A stretch of 34,863 nt of DNA from positions 1 through 34,863 of the forward strand of contig NZ_CALCZQ010000025.1 of assembly GCF_937903345.1 (NCBI RefSeq). The letters run 5' to 3'. The translations under genes were made by a program, and so were the position numbers. This stretch comes from an uncultured Emticicia sp. GTDB lineage: Bacteria > Bacteroidota > Bacteroidia > Cytophagales > Spirosomataceae. The notes below the pieces were generated by a model. It made no database searches, was not told where the DNA came from, and saw only the letters and a program-made list of their open reading frames with translations. Positions 1 to 7,969 of this stretch are shown here, piece after piece (position 1 is the stretch's first letter; every line of letters starts with the position of its first letter).

Positions 1-1033
1 AAGTTGAATCAACTTTTTCGAGTAAACTGCTAATAGGTGTTTTGCTGATTTTCTCATAACTTGGCTTTGAATAATTATCCGAATACGATATTCCATAAAA
101 TGTTTTATCTGAAAACTTATAGTCAATGCCTATTCTTTTACTATTTCTATTTGAAAAATCTCTGGTATTTTGAATCTGATTCCAAGTTTGTGTCGGATAA
201 AATATGTCAATATTACCAGTTTGAAAGATACTACCCTTTGAAATATTAAAAGATGCAAAGAAAGTAAGTCTATTTTTATAATAGTTATAGGTATCTGATA
301 AACTCCAAGTACCATAAGTAGCCTGTGCAAAACTTGCTCTGATAGCATTGCTAAAACCTTGTTTGTTTTTCTTTTTCAGAACAATGTTTATCAGTCCGCT
401 ATTTCCTTGAGCATCATATTTTGCTGGTGGGTTAGTGATAACCTCAATTCTAAGAATATCGTCAGACGCAATTGATTTTATATAGCTCGTGAGGTCATCG
501 GAAGAAAGGGGTAAAAGTTTACCATCAATCATCACACTAATTTTACTTTTTCCTATCAATGAAATATGGCCATTTCTTAAACTAACCCCAGGTGTTTTAA
601 TTAGTGTTTCTAAGGCATCATTACCTATTGCAGTAAGGCTATTCTCGACATTAAAAATAAGCCTATCGGCTTTTCTTTCTATGAGAAGTTTTCTTTGTTT
701 GATGATTACTTCTTCAAGATTATTGCGATAGTTTTTTAAAATAACCTGTACTTTAAGGCTTTTATCCACTAAAAATAACGTATCAACTTTTTCATACTCA
801 ACGTAAGAAAAACGAAGCTTATACATGGCTTTCTCTATGTCAATGAAAGCGAAGTTGCCCAAGGAGTCAGTAAATACAGTATTCACCAAAGAAGAATCTC
901 TATACGCACTTACCGAGACAAACTCTATGGCGTCCTTACTTAAATTAGTCACTTTTCCCGAAAGGCTAAATTGTGTAAATCCTCTCACGAAAGAAACTAC
1001 GACTATAAGAAATATGTAAATACTTTTTTTCAA
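1..1033 (-). CDS. Outer-membrane beta-barrel (TonB-receptor-like) protein, C-terminus cut by window edge
   Basis: An open frame runs without a stop from 1033 to the left edge (about 344 codons), so the barrel C-terminus lies outside the window. The N-terminus LKKSIYIFLIVVVSFVRGF is signal-peptide-like. A CarboxypepD_reg-like beta-sandwich follows (GKVTNLSKDAIEFVSV), then a plug-like region (NDALETLIKTPGVSLRNG, IEVITNPPAKYDAQG) and the first barrel strands. This matches the outer-membrane beta-barrel family that shares its plug with TonB-dependent receptors. No ATG is available: the upstream gene stops in the same frame (TGA at 1043-1045), and the first plausible start after it is TTG at 1031-1033. 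The gene is probably the last member seen of the leftward operon. The substrate cannot be deduced. Confidence 0.8.
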   Translation of the reverse strand, partial: MKKSIYIFLIVVVSFVRGFTQFSLSGKVTNLSKDAIEFVSVSAYRDSSLVNTVFTDSLGNFAFIDIEKAMYKLRFSYVEYEKVDTLFLVDKSLKVQVILKNYRNNLEEVIIKQRKLLIERKADRLIFNVENSLTAIGNDALETLIKTPGVSLRNGHISLIGKSKISVMIDGKLLPLSSDDLTSYIKSIASDDILRIEVITNPPAKYDAQGNSGLINIVLKKKNKQGFSNAIRASFAQATYGTWSLSDTYNYYKNRLTFFASFNISKGSIFQTGNIDIFYPTQTWNQIQNTRDFSNRNSKRIGIDYKFSDKTFYGISYSDNYSKPSYEKISKTPISSLLEKVDST

Positions 1034-1042
1034 ATTGATGTT

Positions 1043-2710
1043 TCAGATTTTGTTTTCAAAGTTGTAGTTAATCAAAAATGACTTTATATAATATTCGTCA
1101 TTAATAAGGTCAATAAAATAGATTTGATTATTCTGTATTATCATTTTTTTGCCTTGTTTATACCCTAAATAGTTAGTAAAGCCTTCAATATTTTTTGCTT
1201 CAATTACATCAATGGTTTGTAGTTTTTTATCTTTAAACTCAAATACATAATTGTTTTTGTACTGATAAAAAGTAAGTAATTGTTGTCCATCAAAAATAGG
1301 ATTAACCGCAAATAACCGAAAGTTTAGCTGGGTTATATTACTTACATCGGCAAACCTTTTATACGAGATTGACTCGTAGGGTTCAGTACCATCACCATAA
1401 AGTGTTGTTATTGCTGCCTCTTGCCCAACCTCACAGACCTCGCCTAAGCAACAGTAGTTGTATAATAATTTTCCAGCAAAATTATTAAAATAATCGGCTG
1501 TACCATAGTAAGCAAAAAGTTCGTCATCATTGGTTAGAGGGCCTACGAACTTAATAAATGCCACTTCTTCTCCTTGAGTTGAGTACATAGCTATTCGATG
1601 TTTAGGAGTTTTAGGTGCAGGGTATCGAGTGACAGCTGTATAAAGGGTATCATTTTTGTAATAAAACCCGCAATCAATGTTGGTGTATGTATTTTCAAAT
1701 GGTTGATTTAGGATGTGGGCTACTTTCTCCATTTCTTTAGTAGCTGGATTCCAGATAAAGAAAAACATATAATGCTGTAAAACTTTTTTGCCTATTTTTC
1801 GCACCTCCTTTTTTCCTTCGTCAGATAAAAAACTGCTTTCTTTTTCGTTCTTTATCATTATTTCTATCGAAAAAGTACCCACCAGTTTATCGTTTTGGTA
1901 CTTTACATTAGTAAGTTGCATTGTTTGTCTATTGCGTTCGATATATCTTTCGTTGTATTTTTTGGCAAAATTGTATTTAGCAGTGTCATAATTGGCAATT
2001 TTTTTATAAAATAATTCGCATGGCTCAAAGTACTCACGAATGTCAAAAAAAGGAGATACTTCTCCAGTCAGTGTGTTAATATCAAGGAGTACATTTGTTA
2101 TGTCTCCTAACATCAGAAGGTGGTCTTTCTTGTATGAAAACATGACATCGTTTCGTTTGATAAAACTATTTTCTATGCCTGATAATTTTACAGAATCTTG
2201 CATCACAATCTCAAACTCTTCATTAGGCAGATTTTCTGCAATAACCGAATGTAGTTTTTGGTTTTCATTATAAAAAACCTGTTTTCTGAATACGTATAAC
2301 AACCTGATTAACTCTTTGCCTTGCATCACGTATTCATAAGTGGTTTTATCTGTAACCAGTCTTATGTTTTCGGCTTCTTTATCACTTATTTTTAATATTT
2401 TTTTCAGAAAAGGTCGAATGTCTTTGACTCTGAAACTTCCTTCATTTTGGATAACTAAGACAATTTCTTTGTTGCTATTTCGTGCAGCATGATAAGCTTT
2501 ATGCAATTGCATACCTGCCGAACTCACAGCATCGTGTAGTGGATATGTTAGTACGTAATAAGTATCTTTTAGGGTTGGATGAGTGATTCTAATAAGCGAA
2601 TCTAAAGACGATAAGTTTTTATTGAGGTCCTTGTAATAATAACCTTCAGGAATTTGTGCAGATACTTGGTAAACCCAAAATAGAAGCAATATTTTTATTG
2701 TAGATTTCAT
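1043..2710 (-). CDS. Secreted protein of unknown function, 555 aa
   Basis: I do not recognise this family. The ATG at 2710 was chosen because it gives a clean signal peptide (MKSTIKILLLFWVYQVSAQ). The frame stays open upstream, but that extension would run back through the hairpin and into the preceding gene. The mature protein alternates short strands and turns rich in aromatics, Asp and Asn, with segments such as GKLLYNYCCLGEVCEVGQE and YYIKSFLINYNF. This is reminiscent of secreted beta-propeller-like proteins near Bacteroidota TonB receptors, but that is only an impression. Four Cys cluster around CCLGEVC. It is preceded by an 80-aa secreted peptide and followed closely by an outer-membrane beta-barrel gene, so it may be a periplasmic or surface partner of these receptors. 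Confidence 0.8.
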   Translation of the reverse strand: MKSTIKILLLFWVYQVSAQIPEGYYYKDLNKNLSSLDSLIRITHPTLKDTYYVLTYPLHDAVSSAGMQLHKAYHAARNSNKEIVLVIQNEGSFRVKDIRPFLKKILKISDKEAENIRLVTDKTTYEYVMQGKELIRLLYVFRKQVFYNENQKLHSVIAENLPNEEFEIVMQDSVKLSGIENSFIKRNDVMFSYKKDHLLMLGDITNVLLDINTLTGEVSPFFDIREYFEPCELFYKKIANYDTAKYNFAKKYNERYIERNRQTMQLTNVKYQNDKLVGTFSIEIMIKNEKESSFLSDEGKKEVRKIGKKVLQHYMFFFIWNPATKEMEKVAHILNQPFENTYTNIDCGFYYKNDTLYTAVTRYPAPKTPKHRIAMYSTQGEEVAFIKFVGPLTNDDELFAYYGTADYFNNFAGKLLYNYCCLGEVCEVGQEAAITTLYGDGTEPYESISYKRFADVSNITQLNFRLFAVNPIFDGQQLLTFYQYKNNYVFEFKDKKLQTIDVIEAKNIEGFTNYLGYKQGKKMIIQNNQIYFIDLINDEYYIKSFLINYNFENKI

Positions 2711-2734
2711 AGTGTTGGAGTTTTGTTGTAGAGA

Positions 2735-2760
2735 TTGGGCTACCCTAATAGGTAGCCCAA
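2735..2760 (-). other. Perfect 10-bp stem-loop between two operon genes
   Basis: Arms 2735-2744 and 2751-2760 (TTGGGCTACC / GGTAGCCCAA) pair perfectly around a 6-nt loop. The hairpin sits just after the stop of the 80-aa secreted peptide and before the 555-aa gene. No T-run follows on the minus strand, so an RNA-stabilising or processing hairpin, or a weak partial terminator, is more likely than a full terminator. Confidence 0.6.
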
Positions 2761-2768
2761 GGTCGGTT

Positions 2769-3011
2769 TTACTCTTCATTGCTTTTTGGAGAGCAGTTTC
2801 CGCTACCATTTTTACAACTGCCATCTTTTTTGGCTTTACCACCGCCCAGAGCCTCTTCATCATCAACAACAAAAGCATATTTGGTTGATTTTTTTGAAGA
2901 TTTTGCGGTACGATTCGATTTCTTGCCTCCTTTATTAATAGTAGAAGCAGAAGTTGTTTGGGCGAATAAAATACCGCCGATGAACATGAGTGAAAGAATT
3001 GATTTTCTCAT
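2769..3011 (-). CDS. Small secreted Lys/Gly/Ser-rich peptide, 80 aa
   Basis: The ORF starts with a typical Sec signal peptide (MRKSILSLMFIGGILFAQ, likely cleaved near TSAS). A very basic low-complexity stretch follows (KGGKKSNRTAKSSKKSTKY), then an acidic patch (VDDEEA) and a Gly/Lys tail with two cysteines (GSCKNGSGNCSPKSNEE). No family is recognised. It lies 73 nt after the stop of the TonB-receptor-like gene and is followed by a strong hairpin, which suggests it is made in more copies than its neighbours. It could be a surface or periplasmic partner of the receptors. The opposite strand is also open here but reads as a shadow. Signal peptide and position in the gene series support it being real. 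Confidence 0.7.
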   Translation of the reverse strand: MRKSILSLMFIGGILFAQTTSASTINKGGKKSNRTAKSSKKSTKYAFVVDDEEALGGGKAKKDGSCKNGSGNCSPKSNEE

Positions 3012-3084
3012 TTTTGTAAGGAATTAAATTGTTTGGAAATAGATTAAAATGTATATGAAAGTTGTGTGTTTGCACTTTAAAACA

Positions 3085-5766
3085 TTAGAAATTATAGTTG
3101 ATACCCAGAATAATAGCCCTTGATAGTAAAGCATATTGGTTTTGAGAGGTATTGTAGTCGCTCAAAAAAACTTGCTGAAAAACTTTGGTATTGGACAAGT
3201 TTTTAGCCGATAATTCAATATTTACTTTTTTATTTCTGAATGTATATTTTGCATTCATATCAATAAAATAGTAAGATTTTTTATTGATGAAATACCGCTC
3301 TGTATTTACGCTCCAAAAATGCTGTTTTGCTCGATAACGTATGTTTAAAAATAAAGTATTCCATTCATTTTTTGAAAAACTATGAATATCTGATAGCTCA
3401 CTAGTAAATTGAGTATCATAGTATGTAGCTCCCCAAGTACCATTAATCTTCGTTTTAAAGACTGACGTATAAGAAAACCTATACATACTATTTGTGAGCG
3501 TATTACTTCTAACGCCTTGGTCGTTAATTTGATTTGTAAACCTATTCTGTGAGATATTGGCTTCAATTTTAATACTTGACGAAATAGGTGCGATAAACTT
3601 ATCTGATGAAACTGAGTAAGCTAAAATATTATTCGTAGGAATGATATTTTGGGTCGAGAAATCGAACGCACTACTGAGAGCATAAGCATTTCCAAAAGTA
3701 TTTTTACGTTTTAAATAAAGCAGACTACTCACAATCATAAATTGGTTATAAGTATCGTGATGGTTGAATGCTAAATTATAGCTTTCGACATTTGATTGGG
3801 CAATTTGAGGTGTTCCTCGTTGAAATGTTCGAAAACCCTGCAACCAATAATTTTCGGTTAAATTATTAATATCAGAAAAATCTTTACTGTATGAATAAGA
3901 CCCCCGAATTGACGAAATAAGATTAAACCGATACAATAATGCTAATTTTGGCTCATAATATGCTATCTGTCGATTTATATTATTACTTTGCTCAACCCTC
4001 AACGCTAAATGATGGAATAAAAGATTAGTAGAAACATTTAGTTTTCCGAATGTTTGCGAAAGCCCACTTCCTACAAAAAAATCTTGTTTTCTAAACCTTA
4101 CATCATTCTGAAAACCTTGCAAATACAACAGCGAATCTGACTTATTATCGAGAATGCTCAGCTTTGTATTTTGTATTTGATTGCTTATGCTCATCCCAGC
4201 CTGAAAAAAGTATTTACTCTTATTTTTTATACCAAACAATTTGCTCGTTAGATTTATTTCTTCAAAAGGTTTGCTGATGGTTTGATTTAATTGCCGATAA
4301 TAGTTGGGTAACTTAAAAAAAGTCGAATATCTTAAACCATCTGTCTGAATATTATACACCTGCGGAAGATGAGCTATTTGATGAATAATATCAAAAGTGA
4401 AAGCCTTTTTATTAGGAAACCGATAAGTGAAATTAAGATTTTGGTTGAAAAACTTAAATTTATTATTCAAATCAGCCTGTAAAGTTTCTTTTGAAATGTT
4501 GCTACCACTAAATATAATATTTTGAATGATTTTATTTGAGAAAAATTGTCCTTGTGCAACATACTTAGTTTTTGCATTATCTCTAATCAAATATTCCGCC
4601 TCAATTTTTGCAGTGCCTACCTTTATCTGTTTATTTATCTGAGTATTTTCAAGCATCGAAAACCTTGTGTCATTAAATTGGTAATCGTTTTTAGTTGCTT
4701 GATTTTGATGATTTTTATCCGAATAAGCGGCCAAATTTGTTTTTAATTTAATTTTTTTAGTAAAAGCATATATCAAGTTTGTTGATGCTACACTTTCGAG
4801 GTTAAAGTTTAATCGTTCTTTCTTAAATTGAGAAATGTTTAGATTATCTAATTCGAGCAAAGGTTTTGGTTGTGTGAGACTACTGTTTTCAAGAGCTATT
4901 TCTATATCAGGAATTTCATCTCCCTCTGGATTATTTTTTATACCAATATTATTATGGTTAAGGGTTGTATAGGACTTCATTTTTTTCAGATATGAAAATA
5001 AACTTAGGTTCAATTCTCTGAAATTTTGATTGCCATAAGCGGCTTTCAAATTACCAAACGCTACTTTTCTTTGGTCTTCAAAGAACTGAAGATTTAATAC
5101 CGTCTTATCCGATTTTTCAATACCTCTTAGTAAAGAATTACTTGAAAAATTCTCTAAAGCTTGTACTTCAGCAATCTTTGTAGGGTCAATGTTTCGAGTA
5201 GCTAATGTATAATTTCCTGCCAGTAAATCATCCCCATCGAGATACACTTTGTCCACTAATTTCCCTTTAAAATAAATTTTACCATTGTCTGAAACCTTCA
5301 TTCCTGGTAGTTTTTTTAGTAAATCTTCAACGTTTCTTTCAGAGCCATCCAAAAAACGTTTAGATTTATAAATAGTACTATCCTCGCTTGTTTTCACTGG
5401 TAGAGACTGGGCTGTTACCGTTACTTCATTCAGAATAATCTCTTTCTTTTCTAAAATAATATGAAAGTCAAACTCCGTTTTATTATCATCCAAACTCCTC
5501 GTAAATTTGTTATAATTTAGGGCATTCATTGAGATTTGGTATTTCAGGGTATCTTTCCCCATGAAACTAATAATAAAATCTCCCTTTTCGTTCGTATAGG
5601 CAAAGCCAATAAAGTTATTTTTTCCAACTTCATGAACCAATACACTTGCCATCTCAATAGGATTTCGGAGCGAATCGGATATATTTCCTTTAACGGTTAT
5701 GAGTCGCTGACTAAAAGCCGAAACCGCACAAAGCAATAAAAGAAAAGCAGTGAATTTGACTTTCAT
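3085..5766 (-). CDS. TonB-dependent-receptor-like outer-membrane protein, 893 aa
   Basis: Signal peptide MKVKFTAFLLLLCAVSAFSQ is followed by a CarboxypepD_reg-like domain (about residues 24-110: VKGNISDSLRNPIEMASVLV, YTNEKGDFIISF). Next comes a plug-like region (about 115-230) with NEVTVTAQSLPVKTSEDST, VEDLLKKLPGMKVSDNGKI and KVYLDGDDLLAGNY. The rest is a long beta-barrel rich in Asn, Tyr and Phe, ending in an aromatic residue (ILGINYNF), as expected for BAM-dependent insertion. Length is normal for this Bacteroidota class. A GLPGLI-family gene lies 30 nt upstream, a frequent partner of such receptors. No TonB box is obvious and the ligand is unknown; transport or peptide/metal recognition are both possible. 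Confidence 0.88.
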   Translation of the reverse strand: MKVKFTAFLLLLCAVSAFSQRLITVKGNISDSLRNPIEMASVLVHEVGKNNFIGFAYTNEKGDFIISFMGKDTLKYQISMNALNYNKFTRSLDDNKTEFDFHIILEKKEIILNEVTVTAQSLPVKTSEDSTIYKSKRFLDGSERNVEDLLKKLPGMKVSDNGKIYFKGKLVDKVYLDGDDLLAGNYTLATRNIDPTKIAEVQALENFSSNSLLRGIEKSDKTVLNLQFFEDQRKVAFGNLKAAYGNQNFRELNLSLFSYLKKMKSYTTLNHNNIGIKNNPEGDEIPDIEIALENSSLTQPKPLLELDNLNISQFKKERLNFNLESVASTNLIYAFTKKIKLKTNLAAYSDKNHQNQATKNDYQFNDTRFSMLENTQINKQIKVGTAKIEAEYLIRDNAKTKYVAQGQFFSNKIIQNIIFSGSNISKETLQADLNNKFKFFNQNLNFTYRFPNKKAFTFDIIHQIAHLPQVYNIQTDGLRYSTFFKLPNYYRQLNQTISKPFEEINLTSKLFGIKNKSKYFFQAGMSISNQIQNTKLSILDNKSDSLLYLQGFQNDVRFRKQDFFVGSGLSQTFGKLNVSTNLLFHHLALRVEQSNNINRQIAYYEPKLALLYRFNLISSIRGSYSYSKDFSDINNLTENYWLQGFRTFQRGTPQIAQSNVESYNLAFNHHDTYNQFMIVSSLLYLKRKNTFGNAYALSSAFDFSTQNIIPTNNILAYSVSSDKFIAPISSSIKIEANISQNRFTNQINDQGVRSNTLTNSMYRFSYTSVFKTKINGTWGATYYDTQFTSELSDIHSFSKNEWNTLFLNIRYRAKQHFWSVNTERYFINKKSYYFIDMNAKYTFRNKKVNIELSAKNLSNTKVFQQVFLSDYNTSQNQYALLSRAIILGINYNF

Positions 5767-5796
5767 TTTTGATTATGTTTACAGCTTTCAAAGCTT

Positions 5797-6555
5797 TCAA
5801 TCAAAGAGTTCGAGCGTATGAATATCTAATTTTATAGACGTTTCGGTATTGCCATCAGGATTTACCTGTACAAGTAATTGTTTTTCAACTTCCTCCATTT
5901 TTTTCTTGCGTCCTAAATTAAATTCATCCCAACTTCGATGCTTTTTTCCAAGTTTTGGTGCTTCTATTAAGCTATTTTCAGTTGTAGGCATACTTATTGA
6001 TTCCAAACGATATTGATATTCTTTTTCTTCATCATAAGCTTCAACAATTAACCCAGGCAGTCCTGTTAGTTTCCACGGCCCAACACCCATTGGTACATCC
6101 ATCGTAAACCAAGCGTGATACGTACGACCACGAAATGTACACGTAGCTTCAATGCAACTAAATTGACTTATCTTTTTCTGATTATCCGCAATTTTCCAAT
6201 CTAACTTTGGGGTAGCTTCTTCGATAATGACAAATTTATTCCATATCAAGTCTCTCGAAATGATTTTCTGGTTCTTATAATCAATGTAGTTTGTCCAGCC
6301 TTCAGCATCCGCAATTTCTGCTACGGTAACATTTGGCTCTACTTCTTTCCACTCTCTTTTCTCCGAGCCATCTTGTGTTCTTCCATAAAAAAACACAGAT
6401 TCATACTTATTGAATTGTAGTGTAGCTTTGTATTCTTTTTTCTCCCACTTATTGATAAACTTATACTTCACCGTACCCAATATTTTTTCAGGCGATTGAG
6501 CCAACCCAGCAAAACTAATAAGAGCGAGTATAATTGTAAATTTTAAAGTTTTCAT
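5797..6555 (-). CDS. GLPGLI family protein, 252 aa
   Basis: The defining motif GLPGLI is present in GPWKLTGLPGLIVEAYDE (about residues 157-174). Start ATG at 6555 gives a signal peptide (MKTLKFTIILALISFAGLAQ). Proteins of this family are secreted, restricted to Bacteroidota, and usually encoded next to a TonB-dependent-receptor-like gene, as here (30 nt upstream of it). Their biochemical role is unknown. The middle carries two Cys (FSCIEATCTF) and a conserved-looking block with AWFTMDVPMGVGPWKLTGLP. The gene is likely co-transcribed with the small secreted proteins upstream (36-nt gap). Confidence 0.92.
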   Translation of the reverse strand: MKTLKFTIILALISFAGLAQSPEKILGTVKYKFINKWEKKEYKATLQFNKYESVFFYGRTQDGSEKREWKEVEPNVTVAEIADAEGWTNYIDYKNQKIISRDLIWNKFVIIEEATPKLDWKIADNQKKISQFSCIEATCTFRGRTYHAWFTMDVPMGVGPWKLTGLPGLIVEAYDEEKEYQYRLESISMPTTENSLIEAPKLGKKHRSWDEFNLGRKKKMEEVEKQLLVQVNPDGNTETSIKLDIHTLELFD

Positions 6556-6591
6556 CTGATAAAATGTTTACAAATTAATAATTGAGAACTT

Positions 6592-6861
6592 TTATTGCTC
6601 CATTTGTTTTTTTGCATCATTAACTCCTTTTTGAGCCTCGTCACACGTAGCAGCCGTCACCGTAATATCTACGCAGGTCCCACCAACAGTAGCAGTACCA
6701 TATCGTGTACATGTTACCAAGTTGTTAGTTTTCTTTTGGAATATAACTGGTAGGTTTGTAGGTGTTTTTTTCTTGTTTTTTTGTTTACTCACTGGCGATT
6801 CGTTAGCAAACACATTGGTAGCAATAATTGTAAGAGCAAAGAGTATAAAAATATTTTTCAT
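6592..6861 (-). CDS. Small secreted cysteine protein (paralogue B), 89 aa
   Basis: Signal peptide MKNIFILFALTIIATNVFAN is followed by a basic linker (SKQKNKKKTP) and a compact domain with C-x21-C spacing (TCTRYGTATVGG to TAATCDEAQKGV), then a helical Lys/Gln-rich tail. It aligns without gaps over 31 residues (13 identical) to the product of the next gene upstream, so the two are paralogues. This copy has an extra Cys in GGTCVD. The family is not recognised. It directly precedes the GLPGLI gene. It may be a small periplasmic or surface protein handled by the neighbouring receptor. Confidence 0.75.
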   Translation of the reverse strand: MKNIFILFALTIIATNVFANESPVSKQKNKKKTPTNLPVIFQKKTNNLVTCTRYGTATVGGTCVDITVTAATCDEAQKGVNDAKKQMEQ

Positions 6862-6900
6862 AGAAGTATTTGTTTGAGAGTAAATTATTTTTGGATAGTT

Positions 6901-6930
6901 GATATAGAGGGATATTACACCCTCTGTATC
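6901..6930 (-). other. Stem-loop between the two small secreted protein genes
   Basis: Arms 6901-6911 (GATATAGAGGG) and 6920-6930 (CCCTCTGTATC) form an 11-bp stem with one G-T wobble and an 8-nt loop. It sits just after the stop of the 76-aa gene and before the 89-aa gene. No T-run follows on the minus strand. It may stabilise the upstream transcript 3' end or reduce readthrough into the distal genes. Confidence 0.55.
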
Positions 6931-6944
6931 AGATATGATTAAAA

Positions 6945-7175
6945 TCAGAATAAGTTCTTAACAGATTTTACACCGTTTGCTACATCTTTAACAGCCTCAG
7001 CACAAGTTGGTTTTGTAGATGAGATTGTTACGCTACTACCCGCTATATTAACGGTTGCAGAAACTGTACATTCAACTGGTTTCGCTTTCAAAGTTTTTGC
7101 AGTTGTTGGATTTGTGTTAGCAAAAAGGCTGCTTGTTGCACCTAAAAACGCTAAAGAAAGAATTACTTTTTTCAT
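6945..7175 (-). CDS. Small secreted cysteine protein (paralogue A), 76 aa
   Basis: Signal peptide MKKVILSLAFLGATSSLFAN is followed by a short basic linker and a Ser/Thr/Val-rich domain bracketed by two cysteines (ECTVSATVNIAGS to TKPTCAEAVKDV), with the same C-x21-C spacing as its neighbour. It is the first gene of the leftward operon, preceded by two good Bacteroidota promoters and followed by a stem-loop, so it may be its most abundant product. The alternating Thr/Val pattern suggests beta strands, and the tail is helical. Function unknown. The Ser/Thr/Cys content recalls lanthipeptides, but the Sec signal argues against that. Confidence 0.75.
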   Translation of the reverse strand: MKKVILSLAFLGATSSLFANTNPTTAKTLKAKPVECTVSATVNIAGSSVTISSTKPTCAEAVKDVANGVKSVKNLF

Positions 7176-7309
7176 TTTTGTTGTTGTGTTTGATTAATTG
7201 TTAGAAAAATTTAATTTATAATCATCTCATACGCATCCGGAATAGTATGATAAACGATTCGTAAGTTGGTTATATTAAGTTGTGTGAATTCAGTTTTAAT
7301 TCTACGATA

Positions 7310-7340
7310 CAAAGTTTGCTTATTTTATCTTTTGGCTCAA
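7310..7340 (-). promoter_or_regulatory. Promoter P2 for the small secreted protein operon
   Basis: On the minus strand TTG (7340-7338) is followed after 20 nt by AAACTTTG (7317-7310), one mismatch from the Bacteroidota -7 consensus TAnnTTTG. Predicted transcription start is near 7303, leaving about 130 nt of leader before the ATG at 7175. It shares GATACAAAG (plus-strand reading) with the second promoter about 110 bp upstream. Apart from these two promoters I see nothing in the 344-nt gap between 7176 and 7519. Confidence 0.5.
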
Positions 7341-7419
7341 TAACCGCCGATTTTACTTTATTCTAATTGGTTATAAGCCTTTTTTCTGGTTATTTACTTT
7401 GTTTTTCAACTTAATGATA

Positions 7420-7450
7420 CAAAGTTAGAGACGATAACAAAGTGATTCAA
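7420..7450 (-). promoter_or_regulatory. Promoter P1, upstream of P2
   Basis: On the minus strand TTG (7450-7448), a 20-nt spacer and TAACTTTG (7427-7420) fit the Bacteroidota primary sigma consensus exactly. It lies between the stop of the XRE gene and P2 and points to the small secreted proteins. A transcript from here would have a leader of about 240 nt. Confidence 0.55.
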
Positions 7451-7519
7451 TTCGTTTTGTTTATAGCTTATAACTTCTTGTAATTTTTTATAAGTTTTGG
7501 ATTTAGTGGCAGAAAAGGC

Positions 7520-7771
7520 TTAGGCTGTTGCTTTTGTATCTTTCTGTATAACCAGCATCAATAATTCTTGCGTACTTAGGCTAATTATCTCCATAATAGA
7601 TAATTTATAAATATTTGCCAATTTTTCTAAACAGTTCAAAGAAAGTTCGGTTTGACCAGTTTCTTTTTTACTGTAAGCTGCCTGACTGATACCCATCTCG
7701 AAGGCTACTGATTCTTGTGAAAAACCATAAATTTCACGGAGTTTACGAACTTTGGTTGCTAAATGTTCCAT
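7520..7771 (-). CDS. XRE/Cro-type helix-turn-helix regulator, 83 aa
   Basis: Residues 5-60 form a complete HTH_3 domain: VRKLREIYGFSQESVAFEMG (helices 1-2), ISQAAYSKKETGQTELSLN (recognition helix and turn) and LEKLANIYKLSI (helix 4). The short C-terminal tail has no known sensor domain. This architecture is common for stand-alone DNA-binding regulators and for antitoxins, but no toxin ORF is adjacent. It is followed by two promoters for the small secreted protein operon, so it may control them or itself. A weaker -7-like sequence (AATATTTG, minus strand, 7819-7812) could drive it, without a clear TTG. Confidence 0.88.
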   Translation of the reverse strand: MEHLATKVRKLREIYGFSQESVAFEMGISQAAYSKKETGQTELSLNCLEKLANIYKLSIMEIISLSTQELLMLVIQKDTKATA

Positions 7772-7899
7772 TGTTTTTAAGATTTAATTGAATTGTGTGT
7801 TTTTGATGATACAAATATTATTATGGAATCATGCTTCCGAAAATTAAATACACCAATTAGGGTTTAGTTAGTACCAATTTGAAGATACGAGCCTTTAAA

Positions 7900-7942
7900 A
7901 ACACAAAAGCCGTTATCGAATTTCGATAAAGGCTTTTGTGTT
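7900..7942 (-). terminator. Terminator-like inverted repeat after the response regulator gene
   Basis: Outer arms 7900-7911 (AACACAAAAGCC) and 7931-7942 pair perfectly. Nested inside, 7913-7920 (TTATCGAA) pairs with 7922-7929. It begins 28 nt after the response-regulator stop and on the minus strand ends in a T-rich stretch. It separates the regulator operon from the XRE gene. Confidence 0.7.
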
Positions 7943-7969
7943 ACTTGCTATATTTTATAATCAATAGGC

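Noticed and set aside
2779..3027. Plus-strand ORF opposite the 80-aa secreted peptide
   Set aside because: It has no start context or recognisable domain and its sequence mirrors the Lys/Gly-rich coding strand. The minus strand has the signal peptide and operon position.
6592..7175. The Ser/Thr/Cys-rich small proteins as additional lanthipeptide substrates
   Set aside because: Both begin with Sec signal peptides and lack the KKxTIxKLN-type leader, so LanB recognition in the cytoplasm is unlikely.
7520..7771. XRE protein as antitoxin of a toxin-antitoxin pair
   Set aside because: No toxin-like ORF lies within a normal distance on either side; the next gene is a secreted protein 344 nt away.
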